Assembly (NCBI GenBank): GCA_905178155.1
Contig: CAJINV010000006.1
Location: 3,391,459-3,455,458, forward strand
Source of the DNA: Amoebophrya sp. A120
Lineage: Eukaryota; Sar; Dinophyceae; Syndiniales; Amoebophryaceae
Direction: 5' to 3'
Length of the DNA: 64,000 nt
Shown here: positions 1 to 17,400 of the stretch, piece after piece
Numbering within the stretch: position 1 is the first letter of the stretch
Layout: every line of letters begins with the position of its first letter
Made by a program: the position numbers and the translations under genes
The notes under the pieces: model-generated
Databases searched by the model: none
Told to the model about the DNA's origin: nothing
The model's input: only the letters and a program-made list of their open reading frames with translations

Positions 1-110
1 CCTGCATCCATGGGAAGCTGCTTGTGCATGACAGACTTTCGCGTCATGTCATGCATGCATGCATGACAAACGTAGCAATGTTCCAGACCCAGATATATTT
101 GCGATGCATA
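1..110. mobile_element. Introner family A, 3' part
   Basis: Only the right end is in the window: CCAGACCCAGATATATTT followed by the terminal ATA. It contains GCATGACAAA words. Confidence 0.7.
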
Positions 111-2307
111 GGTACCCGGGTGATTGCGTCTGACGTGGATGCGAATACAACCAGAGCCGCCATCCAGATCACAAGGCTGGCTGGTCCGTGGATATCCATT
201 GCAAATATGTCTGGGTCTGGGAAGTTGTGCCGGCGCAAGTCAGTGAATAATGAGCACACCCACACAACAAACTACACAATAAAGATCCCAGAGTCAACGT
301 GCCAGTCTAGCATGACTAATGATCTCGCAATCTTCCAGACCCAGACGTATTAGCATTTGATAGGGGAGAAAGTTGTACAACAAGTTGGAAAAAAAATGGA
401 CCAACTTACTCGGAAAGGCGCGGGAGGTCTCCCCGGTGTGTGCCGAGGTAGCGAGGCAGTGCCTGGCCTACGTGCCGGAGAGTCGGAAACTGCTCACCAC
501 CGCAGAAGCAGCAGAGGCCCTGGCCGCGAGAGCTAAAGCAGAGGAAGACGGCGCGCTCAAGGAGGGTAAAGGGATATCCACTGCAAACGCGTCTGGGTCT
601 GGAAGATTGAAACTTGTGATGCGCATTCTGGATCAGACAAAAATCTGTCATGCGTGAAAGGCACAAGTGGCCTATCTCTTGTCATCAAAAGTAGAACATG
701 GAAATTCTCATGTGGGACTGGCATTGAGAAGGTTCTCAAAACCAGTTGTGATGCGAATGCTTGTATGCTAGGGCGTCTGGGTCCTGCAAAAACTGCATCA
801 CAAAGTCCAGACCCACACGTATTTGCAATGTTGCATAAGGCAAAAAAGATAGCAGCAAGAAGATGGCCGAGAAAACAAAAGAAGATGAGGAACAGGACCG
901 GGAGCGGCAGCAAAGTGAGGCACTGGAGTTGCTGAGAGGCGCGAAGCAGGTGCGGAACACGCACCGTGACGGGTTGCAGTTGGTTTATGACCATTTAGAA
1001 GAGGAGGGAGCAACGGAGAACGAGTTGATTGCTATCCTTTGCAAAAGTATTTCTGTGGTCGTAGGTGTCGGGAGCTTGCATAAGAAACAAGCAGCACGAG
1101 ACCCAAGCTGTTACATGCTGAAGAACAGAGGCCTGGTCGAGGGTCCCGGTGACCGTGATAGTGATACTTTTGCACCGCATACCTTGCTACGCGCAACAAA
1201 TCATCAAGGAACAACTGCTGTCCGAAAAGGCCATAAGCCTCCGCGACCCGTCGGTGTTCGGTGGCGCAGTGCCCGGCTACGGCCCGCAAGAACTCGAGCT
1301 CTTCGGCGAGCAGTATGAGGACCACTCCCAGCGCAAACAATTATCGAGTGCAAATCTGTGGTCTGGGTCTGGAATAAAGAAAGTTGAATCTGTATTGCTT
1401 GACCTGCATGGATGTGTGTGAAATTTGTATTGCGCGTCAATTATCAGGAAGAAATGCAACACTTGTCTTTTGTCATGCAAAAGCGCAAGCTGTTTCTCAT
1501 GAGCGCTACAACGCATGACAAGATGTCTCAAATAAAAGTTTGTCATGCTTGGCTGCTGCACTCGCGAAAGTGGATGCAGCATAACAAGTTTATTCCAGAC
1601 CCAGATATATTTTCCAAGCATAATAACCGCACCTGCCCGATTCGCGACCCGGCCTCTTCGGCCAGCTGGCCAAGAAAACGGCACAGGTTGTCCCCACCGC
1701 GCTTCTGCCGTCCGGGTTGAGAGGAATCCTGAAAAACAACACCAGTACAACTTCTAGCGGAGGACAAAATATTAACCAGAAAAACACGACCTACAGCCAG
1801 AGGTCCACAACTTCCAACCGTTCTGCCTTCTCCCTCAAGAGTCGTGGCGGGCAATCTGCTTCCTCTTCATCCTCTGCACTATTTCTGCAACCAAACAGCG
1901 GTGCAGGGAGCAGCAGCAGCTACCACAACAACCTTAACTACAGCGGCGGGGTAAAAAACGCCTTCTCGTCCGTACCACCCGGAGCATCTTCTTCCTCTGC
2001 GGGTGCGGGTGCGCTGCAACTGCGACAGCCGATGTTATTCAATCGGGACGAGGATGAAGAAATTTTGCTTCAGGAGCTTGAAGGGTTTGATGATCAAGAC
2101 GATGACACAACTAATAAACACGGAAAAACCCACGCATCTGGCAGCAAAGTAGTAAAATTTGGTTGCTTCGGTGGCGCCTCGTCGTTGCTCGGAATGAAGA
2201 ACCGCAACAGCGCGATCGGCAGCAAGAAGCGTACCACTCATAGATACGATAGTTTTATCTTGCTCAAGAACAGCACTTCGTCAACCTGCGTACTAGGCTC
2301 TCTTTGA
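1..2307 (+). CDS. Unidentified protein, 3' part of gene (5' end outside window)
   Basis: Exons approximately 111-192, 368-574, 843-1032, 1186-1340 and 1627-2307, separated by introners. Joining them at the target-site duplications gives one open frame ending TGA at 2305-2307. The deduced segment is helix-rich: a Leu/Lys/Ala-rich stretch near 368-574, a strongly charged stretch starting MAEKTKEDEEQDRER near 863, then a more conserved-looking block with DPSVFGGAVPGYGP (1183-1340). The last exon is Ser/Asn/Gly-rich low complexity with an acidic patch (NRDEDEEILLQELEGFDD) and a Lys-rich tail. I do not recognise the family. The join over 1033-1181 needs a splice point one base away from the TSD boundary. 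The real stop could lie further on if an unrecognised intron starts before 2307. Confidence 0.6.
193..362. mobile_element. Introner family A
   Basis: TIRs are GTCTGGGTCTGG and CCAGACCCAGAC, with TATCC start and GATA end. Flanks are GTGGA / GGGGA. Excision at the duplication keeps the frame. Confidence 0.85.
575..837. mobile_element. Introner family A
   Basis: The right TIR is altered (CCAGACCCACACG). Flanks AGGGA / AGGCA; removal restores the frame exactly. Confidence 0.85.
1033..1181. mobile_element. Introner family B, divergent
   Basis: TIR core is GCAAAAGTAT / ATACTTTTGC. Flanks share TTGC, but frame restoration needs a splice one base off the duplication. Confidence 0.7.
1342..1622. mobile_element. 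Introner family A
   Basis: Left TIR is GTGGTCTGGGTCTGG, right TIR CCAGACCCAGATAT. Flanks ACAA / ATAA. Confidence 0.8.
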
Positions 2308-2652
2308 ATACGTCCTCAGGTGGACGAGTGTTGAATGTTTAGACATAATTCAAGGACATTTATGTTATTGAAAAACGCAACAGTATTTTTACTTTTCATC
2401 ACCCACACTACAACAAACCCAGGCCCGCAGCAAACCATCACACCTGGCCTATGCACTGCAACCATGTCTGGCAGTGGTCTAGAAAAGTGCTAGAGAATAA
2501 TTTTGTCATGTTAATGTATTGCTATTGATCTGATCATGCTAATATCACCATTGATGAGCCAACATGATCTCACCTTCAGCAACATCACCGGAAAATGAAC
2601 ATCAGTGTTTTGCATTTCTTACCGTGCTGCATTTTTCTAGTGTTCCTCCTAG

Positions 2653-3734
2653 ATGTGGACGATTTGCACTCGATACGGAAACACGCCCGGCGATTTTGAT
2701 GACGGTGACGCCGGCATGGTAACCGCGGAGGAACAGCAACTCGCCGCAGAAATCACGAATCACATGGGCGACCACAGTTTCTACTCGCTGCAAAAGTATC
2801 GCACCTACTTGTGGTTCAACAATTCAAAATTCAAATTCTAAATTGCCATTGCGATGCAAGCGCATGACAAATATATACCTTCTGAATCAAACGAAAAAAA
2901 AATTCTTTGAGCAAAATGAAAATTGCATTATGCAATTTCAATTTCGAATTAACGAGTGGAAGTAGTGCGATGCTTTTGCCTTGCATAGCTCCATCTGGGT
3001 GACGAAAGAAAATCCGTCCGGCACCACTGTGAAGAATGCTGCAACCCAACCGAAAAAGCGGCAGCTGCGGATCTCAGACATTGTCAACGGTCGTTTGGTA
3101 CCCTCGGGAAAGAAAGGATCGCGCTCGCAAGTAAAAATCCAGTATCAAAAATTTTGAATGAAAAAGTAAGCTTCGTTTGCAGAACTTCTTCTACACTCAG
3201 AACCAGAAGCGAACGAGTGCTCGTGGAAACTAGCTTTGATTGAATGCAACAAATGATGTACACATCCCAATAGTATTGAGTCAACGGATATGAAGATAGT
3301 TGTTGGGAGTTGTTGTGGTCCTTTTGCAATCCATACTCGGTGCCAGCGGACAACGACAAGAGCAACGGAGCGATGACCACGCACGTGCAGCCGGGTCACT
3401 GGATGCCGTACACAATGGGATTGATATGGACTGCAAATATGTCTGGGTCTGGAAGACGAAGATTGCAAGACTTTTGTCATGCCGGACATGATATCATCAG
3501 TCGAGACCTCCACCCTGTAATGTATAAATATGGCTTTTAGCATGACAGCCTTTCACTTCCCGACCCAGACTGGTACATTTTTGCCTTTGATAAAGGATGG
3601 CGCAGCACAACCAAGCAAGCTGGGATCACCTCCGGGAAGAACAGCCGCAGAAGGTCGCGCAGCTCTTCGAAAACAGTGGTCGGAAGTTTTCCAACTCTCT
3701 GCAGAAGGTTTCCTGGCAGGAGAAACCAAAGTGA
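2653..3734 (+). CDS. Small unidentified protein
   Basis: Exons approximately 2653-2781, 2993-3132, 3336-3424 and 3598-3734. Joining them at introner duplications gives a soluble protein of about 160 residues. It contains a Lys/Arg-rich central segment (QPKKRQLRISDIVNGR) and an amphipathic, Gln/Glu-rich C-terminus with WDHLREEQPQKVAQLFENSG, ending TGA at 3732-3734. No family recognised. The start is uncertain: ATG 2653 is used, but it directly follows a CTAG that could be a splice acceptor. This could therefore be a continuation of the upstream gene or have an extra 5' exon. A second frame at 2595 encodes a short signal-peptide-like stretch that does not continue. Confidence 0.5.
2782..2987. 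mobile_element. Introner family B
   Basis: GCAAAAGTATCGCAC left TIR and GTGCGATGCTTTTGC right TIR. Flanks GTTTC / GCTCC; excision restores the frame. Confidence 0.8.
3133..3335. mobile_element. Introner, family B-like, left end degraded
   Basis: The right end reads TTTTGCAATCCATA as in other B copies. The left end is not clear. Removing the interval joins two open exons in frame. Confidence 0.45.
3425..3592. mobile_element. Introner family A
   Basis: GTCTGGGTCTGG left; the right TIR is diverged (CCCAGACTGGTACATTTTTG). Flanks ATTGA / AAGGA. Confidence 0.75.
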
Positions 3735-5159
3735 AGAGTAGAACGACGTGTAGGTGTGAAGAGGAGCAGTGAATAGTTTTTGGTGATAAAAAACAAATTA
3801 TAGTAACTGGTGGTCGCGTTCGTGATATGAAGTCGATGAACAAGAACAACGAGAACGAGCAATTTTTTATAGAAGACGGACGGCGCTGTAGTACAAGTAA
3901 GAAGTGAATAAGAATAGGACGGGTGTGAAGATGAAAGGAGGAGGGGTCATCTTCACGTTGTGACGGCGGGAGGTGTGATGTTGAAAGCGTAGCTTCCTTT
4001 TTTTTCGAACGTCGTGAACACAGCAACTTACTATATTTTGTTTTTATGATCTCTCACTCGAAGTTGAAGTTGAACTGCTACGCATGCTACTAGAGGATCG
4101 TCAAGTTCATCTTCTTCCATCGCACCATCATCCGCTATTTTCTTCACAGAATGAGCAACTTTCGTTTACTTGTTGACGCAACTCTCAACTGCACTGAGTC
4201 CGTTTTTTGTACATCTTCGTTTATTTATTGCAGGATGCAGTGACAATCTAATTTTAAACCGGTGAAGGTTTCTACATCCAAAATTCTCTGTCAAAGTGAA
4301 GCTTAGAACTCAGGATTGCTAACAGATGCGACGTTTTTTACGTTTATGTAATTAGAGCTACTGCGATTCTGGTCGCACGGCGGTCGGCAATGGCAGAAAA
4401 GAAATAGCCGTACTACCAAATCCAAAACTTCAAATTTGAACCAATGCAAAGGCCGCAGAAAGAAACTCTACTCCAAATATATAGTTTTGAGCTACCTGAG
4501 CTTCATCCAAATCAAGAGATACGGAGGCCCCTAGCAAAATGCAAAGTCGCTCAGTTGTGTCTTGTCTTCTCTCAGTCAAGGCGCCGCTTACTATACTTTA
4601 TTAAAAAATATTCTCTTTAACTTATTTTGTACAAGAAAATCGCGAGAATCAAATCTTGAAACCTGGGTGTGTAGTGTTTGCGTGACGAGCACACCCTTCC
4701 GTGTTTATAGATAGAAATGGCTAGATTTCATTTAGGTTGTCTTCTTCGTCATTTTAACCCACACTACAGGATGTGCACGCAACAACTCTCAGTTCGCCCT
4801 GCTACTGTGCTCTATTCAAACTTCCCTTTGGGATTTTACTTTCTATATAGATAGAAATGTCTTGTGGTTTTCGCACTTTAACAGCAAGGAGTGCATCAAA
4901 AAATCATTTGGCCTAGCGGACAAGCGGCCCACTCCCGTGTGTCTAAGTCCAGCGTCGCCACAACCAGAAGTAAAATAAAGAGGAGCCAGCTCAAGAAACA
5001 AACCGCGAATCAATACGGGGGTGCTTCGTCCACTCTCACAACGTTACAATACAAGCGACGCGATTTTGTTTAAAATTGAAATCCATTTATCGTACGACTA
5101 GAACTACAATTTACCCAAAACAGAATACAAACACGTTTGATTCTGGCGAGATGCCCGAT
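3735..5159. other. Intergenic region, no gene seen
   Basis: AT-rich DNA between the small + strand gene and the satellite. It has two copies of a TATAGATAGAAATG motif (about 4708 and 4846). No introner words and no long open frame with coding character. Confidence 0.5.
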
Positions 5160-7310
5160 GTGAAGCGCAGGTCACTTTGACCCACTTTGAAGTGGGTCGA
5201 AACACGACCTGACGACCCACTTTCAAGTGGGCCTGAAAGTGGGTCATTTTGACCCACTTTTGTGGGGGGGCGGAAAGTGGGTCACTTTGAGGTGGGCCCG
5301 AAAGTGTGTCACTTTGACCCACTTTGAAGTGGGTCAAAACACGACCTGACGACCCACATTCAAGTGGGTCTGGAAGTGGGTCACTTTGAACCACTTTTGT
5401 GAGGACCGGAAAGTGGGTCACTTTGAACCACTTTTCTGGGGGGGCGGAAAGTGGGTCACTTTGAGGTGGGCCCGAAAGTGGGCCACTTTGACCCACTTTG
5501 AAGTGGGTCGAAACACGACCTGACGACCCACATTCAAGTGGGTCTGAAAGTGGGTCACTTTGATCCACTTTTGTGGGGACCGGAAAGTGGGTCACTTTGA
5601 CCCACTTTGAAGTGGGTCAAAACACGACCTGACGACCCACTTTCAGGTGGGTCGGAAAGTGGGTCACTTTGACCCACTTTTGTGGGGGGGCGGAAAGTGG
5701 GTCACTTTGAGGTGGGCCCGAAAGTGGGCCACTTTGACCCACTTTGAAGTGGGTCGAAACACGACCTGACGACCCACATTCAAGTGGGTCTGAAAGTGGG
5801 TCACTTTGATCCACTTTTGTGGGGACCGGAAAGTGGGTCACTTTGACCCACTTTGAAGTGGGTCAAAACACGACCTGACGACCCACTTTCAGGTGGGTCG
5901 GAAAGTGGGTCACTTTGACCCACTTTTGTGGGGGGGCGGAAAGTGGGTCACTTTGAGGTGGGCCCGAAAGTGGGCCACTTTGACCCACTTTGAAGTGGGT
6001 CGAAACACGACCTGACGACCCACATTCAAGTGGGTCTGAAAGTGGGTCACTTTGATCCACTTTTGTGGGGACCGGAAAGTGGGTCACTTTGACCCACTTT
6101 GAAGTGGGTCAAAACACGACCTGACGACCCACTTTCAGGTGGGTCGGAAAGTGGGTCACTTTGACCCACTTTTGTGGGGGGGCGGAAAGTGGGTCACTTT
6201 GAGGTGGGCCCGAAAGTGGGCCACTTTGACCCACTTTGAAGTGGGTCGAAACACGACCTGACGACCCACATTCAAGTGGGTCTGAAAGTGGGTCACTTTG
6301 ATCCACTTTTGTGGGGACCGGAAAGTGGGTCACTTTGACCCACTTTGAAGTGGGTCAAAACACGACCTGACGACCCACTTTCAGGTGGGTCGGAAAGTGG
6401 GTCACTTTGACCCACTTTTGTGGGGGGGCGGAAAGTGGGTCACTTTGAGGTGGGCCCGAAAGTGGGCCACTTTGACCCACTTTGAAGTGGGTCGAAACAC
6501 GACCTGACGACCCACATTCAAGTGGGTCTGAAAGTGGGTCACTTTGATCCACTTTTGTGGGGACCGGAAAGTGGGTCACTTTGACCCACTTTGAAGTGGG
6601 TCAAAACACGACCTGACGACCCACTTTCAGGTGGGTCGGAAAGTGGGTCACTTTGACCCACTTTTGTGGGGGGGCGGAAAGTGGGTCACTTTGAGGTGGG
6701 CCCGAAAGTGGGCCACTTTGACCCACTTTGAAGTGGGTCGAAACACGACCTGACGACCCACATTCAAGTGGGTCTGAAAGTGGGTCACTTTGATCCACTT
6801 TTGTGGGGACCGGAAAGTGGGTCACTTTGACCCACTTTGAAGTGGGTCAAAACACGACCTGACGACCCACTTTCAGGTGGGTCGGAAAGTGGGTCACTTT
6901 GACCCACTTTTGTGGGGGGGCGGAAAGTGGGTCACTTTGAGGTGGGCCCGAAAGTGGGCCACTTTGACCCACTTCGAAGTGGGTCGAAACACGACCTGAC
7001 GACCCACATTCAAGTGGGTCTGAAAGTGGGTCACTTTGACCCACTTTTGTGGGGACCGGAAAGTGGGTCACTTTGACCCACTTTGAAGTGGGTCAAAACA
7101 CGACCTGACGACCCACTTTCAAGTGGGTCTGAAAGTGGGTCACTTTGACCCACTTTTGTGGGGAGGCGGAAAGTGGGTCACTTTGAGGCGGGCCTGAAAG
7201 TGGGCCACTTTGGCCCACTTTGAAGTGGGTCGAAACACGACCTGACGACCCACATTCAAGTGGGTCTGAAAGTACTTCACTTTGACCCACTTTTGTGGGG
7301 GCCGGAAATG
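5160..7310. repeat. Tandem satellite, 246-bp higher-order unit
   Basis: A block with period 246 bp (unit starts near 5617, 5863, 6109, 6355, 6601, 6847 and 7093), with diverged partial units at both ends. Each unit is itself made of short words such as AGTGGGTCACTTTGACCCAC, a near-perfect palindrome, and GAAGTGGGTC plus ACACGACCTGACGACCCAC. Central units are almost identical; 5160-5600 and 7093-7310 are more diverged. The period is a multiple of three, so similar 74-codon minus-strand frames recur in each unit; I treat these as by-products, not genes. Confidence 0.95.
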
Positions 7311-8065
7311 ATTTGTGGTCCTGATTTCAGGGCCGGGCTGACCCTAATTCGTCCTGACCCTGAATTCAGCGTCGGAGTGAGCCTGGTCTCAACCATCAAC
7401 AAAACACAAACCAACAATTTTTTTTTGGCATAATTATTGCCACACTTACAATGAGTCGGTTGCTGAGCTATCCTTTTTCCCTGGGAGCGAATTGGTGAGT
7501 CGGCATGGCACGAGGAATTCTCACGGTCGCAATAAAATTTTAGAAAGGAGCGACAAGAAAAAGAATGAGCAGTTGAAGATCGGTATGATATTCAGGAGTT
7601 CGGTCGTGCGGTGTGCTACAACTGGTAAGTAGCACTTCAGAAGTTGTACTCCCATCGAAAAGAGATGAGAGGACGGCACGCAACAGCACATAATTACCGA
7701 GTGAGTTTTTTTCACATGAAAATTATTGAGAGCATATGATATTACCCCGACTTCTGTGTTTGGTGTTTTTTATCCAGTACCCCGGCACATTTGTCTACTA
7801 CTCACCAAGAGCCACTAAAGCTAGTAGACCCCATCAACAACATATTTATAGTAAAAACGAGTTTTAGCACCAGATTTACTTTACTTGCCGTACTGTACAA
7901 GTTGAGGGCGAGTCTCGAGACCGACGTGCTGAAGCATTCAGCAGTTCATTTTCGTTCAGTTCAACATTTATTTATAACCGAGGAACCCCTGCAGCGGGAC
8001 AACACGACAGAGCTGCTGGAGATATTTAGTATTATTTGTCAAACCCATCATCATCTACCGTCAAT
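7311..8065. other. Region upstream of dihydrolipoyl dehydrogenase
   Basis: Unique sequence between the satellite and the DLD start codon. No gene recognised. It presumably contains the DLD promoter and 5' UTR, but no TATA-like or other defined element can be named with confidence. Confidence 0.4.
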
Positions 8066-12969
<4,904 letters not shown>

Positions 12970-14403
12970 GGAAGGGGATTGATGCGGGAAGTTTTGGTGC
13001 AATTTTTATCCGTGGGAGAAGCAGCTCACCATGCACAGATGAAGGAGGGAGGGGCCGCTAGTCCCAGAGGACTTCTCTCGGATACCAATTCGTATCTTCT
13101 CACGTGACACTGGATCTGAGTCGTAAATTTGGTAAGTATAGCAACAACTATTTTCCATCTTGTAATCACACGAAGGACTGTTATGACTTTCACCAGAAGA
13201 AGATATTCAACAAGTTTCAAGTATATCACACCTATCAAAATCTACTAAACTCAAGCAGGCGGAAGACAACTTTTTCACGCTGCTAGAATCGGAATCAGAA
13301 ACAGAACACCCTCGAATTTTTGTTGAAAAGCGTCTCAGACGGGCAGTCGATCCGGAGGTCGTGGTACCCAGAATCATTCAGTAGGCTCGTCTCGTCCGAT
13401 GTCTCGTTAGTCAACGAGCACGATGAGGGGCTGAAGCGTACTTTTATCAAAAGACCAAGGAAGATGTCTGGACGCTCGCGCGCCGCCCTCAGGCGTTCTG
13501 CACATCAATCAACATTTTTTTTTTTTTCATCCGTAGCAACGACTGAAACCCGTCGAACGACCACCTCCCCGCCCATGATTAAGTATTCCTATTAACTAGC
13601 TTCTTTCACAGCACTAGTTCCTACCTGATGTAAGGCTAAGATCAGGACCCAAGAAGTCTACAACCGACAGTATTTCACGCTCACCCACCCAGCAATACAG
13701 AATCCCTGTGTCAAATTGCACAAGAAAAATGAGTGGTGTCACGACGCATTACAACATTTTGTAAAATTCATCGTGATCGTTACCAAGACTATTTCTACTC
13801 CTTCTACACATGTATCGTAAAGAATGAAAGGCTAACTATGCTCGTCAAGCCGTGACGGCGACGCTTATGTACAGAGCATGAGTAGAATAAAACAACTTCG
13901 CGCCAGTGGTCCTCCTCCTGATGACATCATTTTTGAGAACCAGGGTCGTCCCGGCTCACCTGGAAGGGTGGTGCACTGGCGTCGAAAGAACAACTTTCTG
14001 TGGAATGGTGAACTGCCCCGGCGGCGAAGTAGACACAGCATTTCGTTGTAGAGAAGATCGAGAATAAATGGGAATAACACTACACCGCAGAAGAAAAAAA
14101 CCACAACTATCGTTCGAGAGAAAGCAGTTGCTTTCTCCACCAAGTGGTTCGTCTGTGTGTTCACGTAAAGTGTCGTGTCCTGTTTCATCCGTAATTTTAC
14201 GTGACCGTCATACCTCCTCGTCTTCTATTACTGTTCTTGTTTGATGTACTTAGTACCATTGAGCCGAGGCGATTAAGGGGACTACACCAGCACCGCCCAT
14301 CCTCGTCTGCCGCAGCAGCTTTTTGCTGCAACAAGAACCCGAGCCAAAACAACTCTAGTATCTGTTGAGGAGAAGCCTCCAATAGAACACGGACAGCATC
14401 AAG
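12970..14403. other. Intergenic region, no gene seen
   Basis: Spacer between dld and the membrane-protein gene. It has a poly-T run near 13515. No introner vocabulary and no recognisable coding or RNA gene. Confidence 0.5.
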
Positions 14404-17400
14404 ATGGCTCGCCTGGTACCCGTTTCTTCTTTTCCGTTGCGGGCCGCGCTCGTGCTCTGCCTGCCCGCCGTGACCCTGCAGTTTTCCGGGTCGCTATTTG
14501 CCTCCGCCATCCGGGTGCACAGTGACGACCAAATCAACCATGTTGCTACTCTAGCATCTTCACCTGCAGCGCTGCTCGTCACAAAGTCTTCAAAGCAAGA
14601 CCCCACAGCAGCTCCAGCGGCTCCAGCACCCAAACCCAGCGGCTGGGGCGTCCACCACAGCACCACATCGCATTTGAAGAAACCGGGGAAGGGCTACAGC
14701 TACGGCTCGCCACTGTACGGCCAGAACATGCACTCCGTTTCCTATCCCACGAAAAAACTGTTTCACTGTGATGATTTTGCAATATCTGCATCACAAGTCT
14801 GCTACACATGGCGCGGAGAACTTGCCATGCGCGCTTCCCGAGGGAAAACACGCTTCAAAACCCAATGTCTTGCAGGTGTAGCAAGACAAACAGCTTGGTG
14901 CTTTCTTGTCTGCATCACAAGTTCACAGTGAAGCAGTTTTTTCTTGCGATATTTCCCACAACTCCTACACGACCCAGTTCCCGCCGGCTCCGCCATCGAC
15001 CGCCATGCAATGTGTGATCACCCTGACCTTATGCATTGCAAATATGTCTGGGTCTGGCTCTGGAAAGTTGTCATGCTAATGTCCAAAGGATAGGCGAACT
15101 GTGTTGCTGAGCCGCGCATGACAAGTTTCTGAGCGGCTATGCCTAGCGCTAACCGCATGACAAATAGCCCTTTTACATGACAAACAAATGCCGTTGTAGC
15201 GCGACAAGCATGACAGACTTCTGTGTATTGCTATTGCCGGCCGAGCATGACAATCTTCTATTCTACTTCCAGACCCAGAAGTCGTTCTCTTCCCCGTGCT
15301 GTACCAAGGTCTTGTTTCCAGACAAAACACCCGACATTTTTGCAGTTCATAGACCTTTCAGTTCTTCATGATCCTCTCTGCGGTCGCGATTTTGAAGACG
15401 ATCAAAGAACTTTCCGCCAACAACAAACCCTCCACTCTGCTCGTCGCGTTGCAAGTGTCCCGCGGGACCTTGACCTTCGTCCCCATGCTGTGCGTGTTTT
15501 TCCTGGCGATCCGCATGCGGGCAGTGCAGTTGGCGGGCGGGGATAACGACCAATTCGATTTGCCGCCAAACTGGATGAAGACGATGATGAAGATCGCAAC
15601 ATCGGCTGTTGTGATCCAGGGGGTTGTCGTGCTGCTTTGCCCGTTTTTGTTGAACAAAATGCCGGAAGTCGACAGCGACGGAAACATTGTACCGCCGAGT
15701 TCCACTGCGGCGGCTTTATGGTGCTGGAAAAAAGCTTAGCAGAAGCGGGCTGATAGATGCTTTGATACACAAGGGTCGTTACTTACAACACTGAATACGT
15801 CTGCAGGAGTGTCCTGGACCACGGCTACCACGACAGTGACAGTGTTAAGAACTACCAGGTTGTCATGCGTCTTCGTGCACATGTTGAAAAAGTTGCTGAT
15901 TCTCACTTGGAATAGGCCGCGCATGTGCAGCTATTCCTGTGCGAAAGGCAGTACTCATCACAAATCAATATCAAACATCAAGCAGAGGCAGCTTCACTTG
16001 GTTCTTTATTTCTCTTGTATACATCGGCGGAACGCTCCAGAGAAGCTGGGGATCTACGGTATAAAAATGACTGACACTACTTTTGACCACGATGACAAAA
16101 TATTTCTTCGTACATGCTGATCATTATTGCTTCACAAAATACCATCCTATTCCTAGTTGTGGCTGCGCATGACAAACTTTCAAACTCAACCTTCTATCTA
16201 ATTAAGGTTCTCACCATAATCCGGTCCTTCTCCTTCCTCGGCCTGTGGACGTCGATTTATCCTGCTGAAACAAGATGAAGTTCGGGTCAATACGAAATTT
16301 GTATTGCAGAGAACAGTAATATGAAAAGCTAACGTATCTATGCCATACTAGCATGACAAATTCAACCCTGACCCGAAATCAAAACTTTTCGCAAGTGCAT
16401 TCTCTTCCAGCACTGATTACCGGCATGTGGTTCATGAAGCCTCCGGTCGAAATTTGGGGCCCCCGGGCGGACATGCAGAACGAAGATTTTCCCTGGCCGG
16501 CAACCTCCTATCAAATGCAAAATGAAGATTGCGAGACTTGTCATGCTTGTCTGGCATGACCAAAAAAGTTTGTGATGCGTGTCCAAGAAGAGACCCTTTT
16601 GCCTGTCATGCAAAAACGCAGTTTGTCATGCGAAAAACGCAACACAAAGAAGCGCAGATATTTCTCATGCTTGGCTGTGCATTACAGAGCATTCACTATT
16701 CCCAACGCAGCATTACAAGTTTCCAGACCCAGACATTTTTACATTTGATACTTCTGTGAAAGCCACGATGGACATGACGTCCCTGTTTTTCGTCGTCTAC
16801 TTCGCCCTCGTATCAACTGTAAAAATGTCTGGGTCTGGAAGATTGCCAGGTTTGTCATGCACATTCTGCATGACTCCTCAAGTCTGTGATGCATGCCCTA
16901 GCATCACAGATTTTTAGAGGGCTTCCTGAAGCCCATTCCGCATGACAAATGCCCTTTCCGTGCTGCAAAATTTGGACTCTCTTTGCTGCTCATGCAATAC
17001 AGATTTTTTTAGAGTCCGAAATCAGCATGACAAGTTGAATTCTTCCAGACCCAGACATTTTTACAGTTGATACGTCGCGATGCTCCGGGAGTTCAACAGC
17101 CCCAAATTCGCCCACACGATTGCGTACGCATTGCAAAAGTATCGTACTAGTTCTAGTAGTGATTGCATAACAAATTTGCTTAGCATTTTTACGAACAAAA
17201 CTTGTAATGCTGTTTTACCTTAGGAACGAGATTTGTCATGCATAACAGCAATTACAACTACGAGTGCGATACTTTTGCAATGCATATCACCCTGCTCCAA
17301 ACCGTGACACCAACTTTGAACCTCGCCCCGATGTTCTGCATCTTGTTTCTCGGTGCCAGGATGCGGGCCTTGCAAATGGACCCCATTGACGGGCACGTGC

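Noticed and set aside
2595-2699. Secreted peptide starting ATG 2595
   Set aside because: Hydrophobic start looks signal-like but the frame closes quickly and is out of phase with the clearly coding frame at 2653.
5104-7290. Series of identical minus-strand 74-codon frames as a gene family
   Set aside because: They arise because the 246-bp period is a multiple of three; no start context, no introns, low-complexity product.
5160-7310. CRISPR-like array of regular repeats
   Set aside because: Repeats are contiguous and palindromic without unique spacers, and the DNA is eukaryotic; it is a satellite.
13500-13560. Dinoflagellate spliced-leader gene
   Set aside because: TCCGTAGC is present but the rest of the conserved leader is not; I saw no full leader sequence anywhere in the window.
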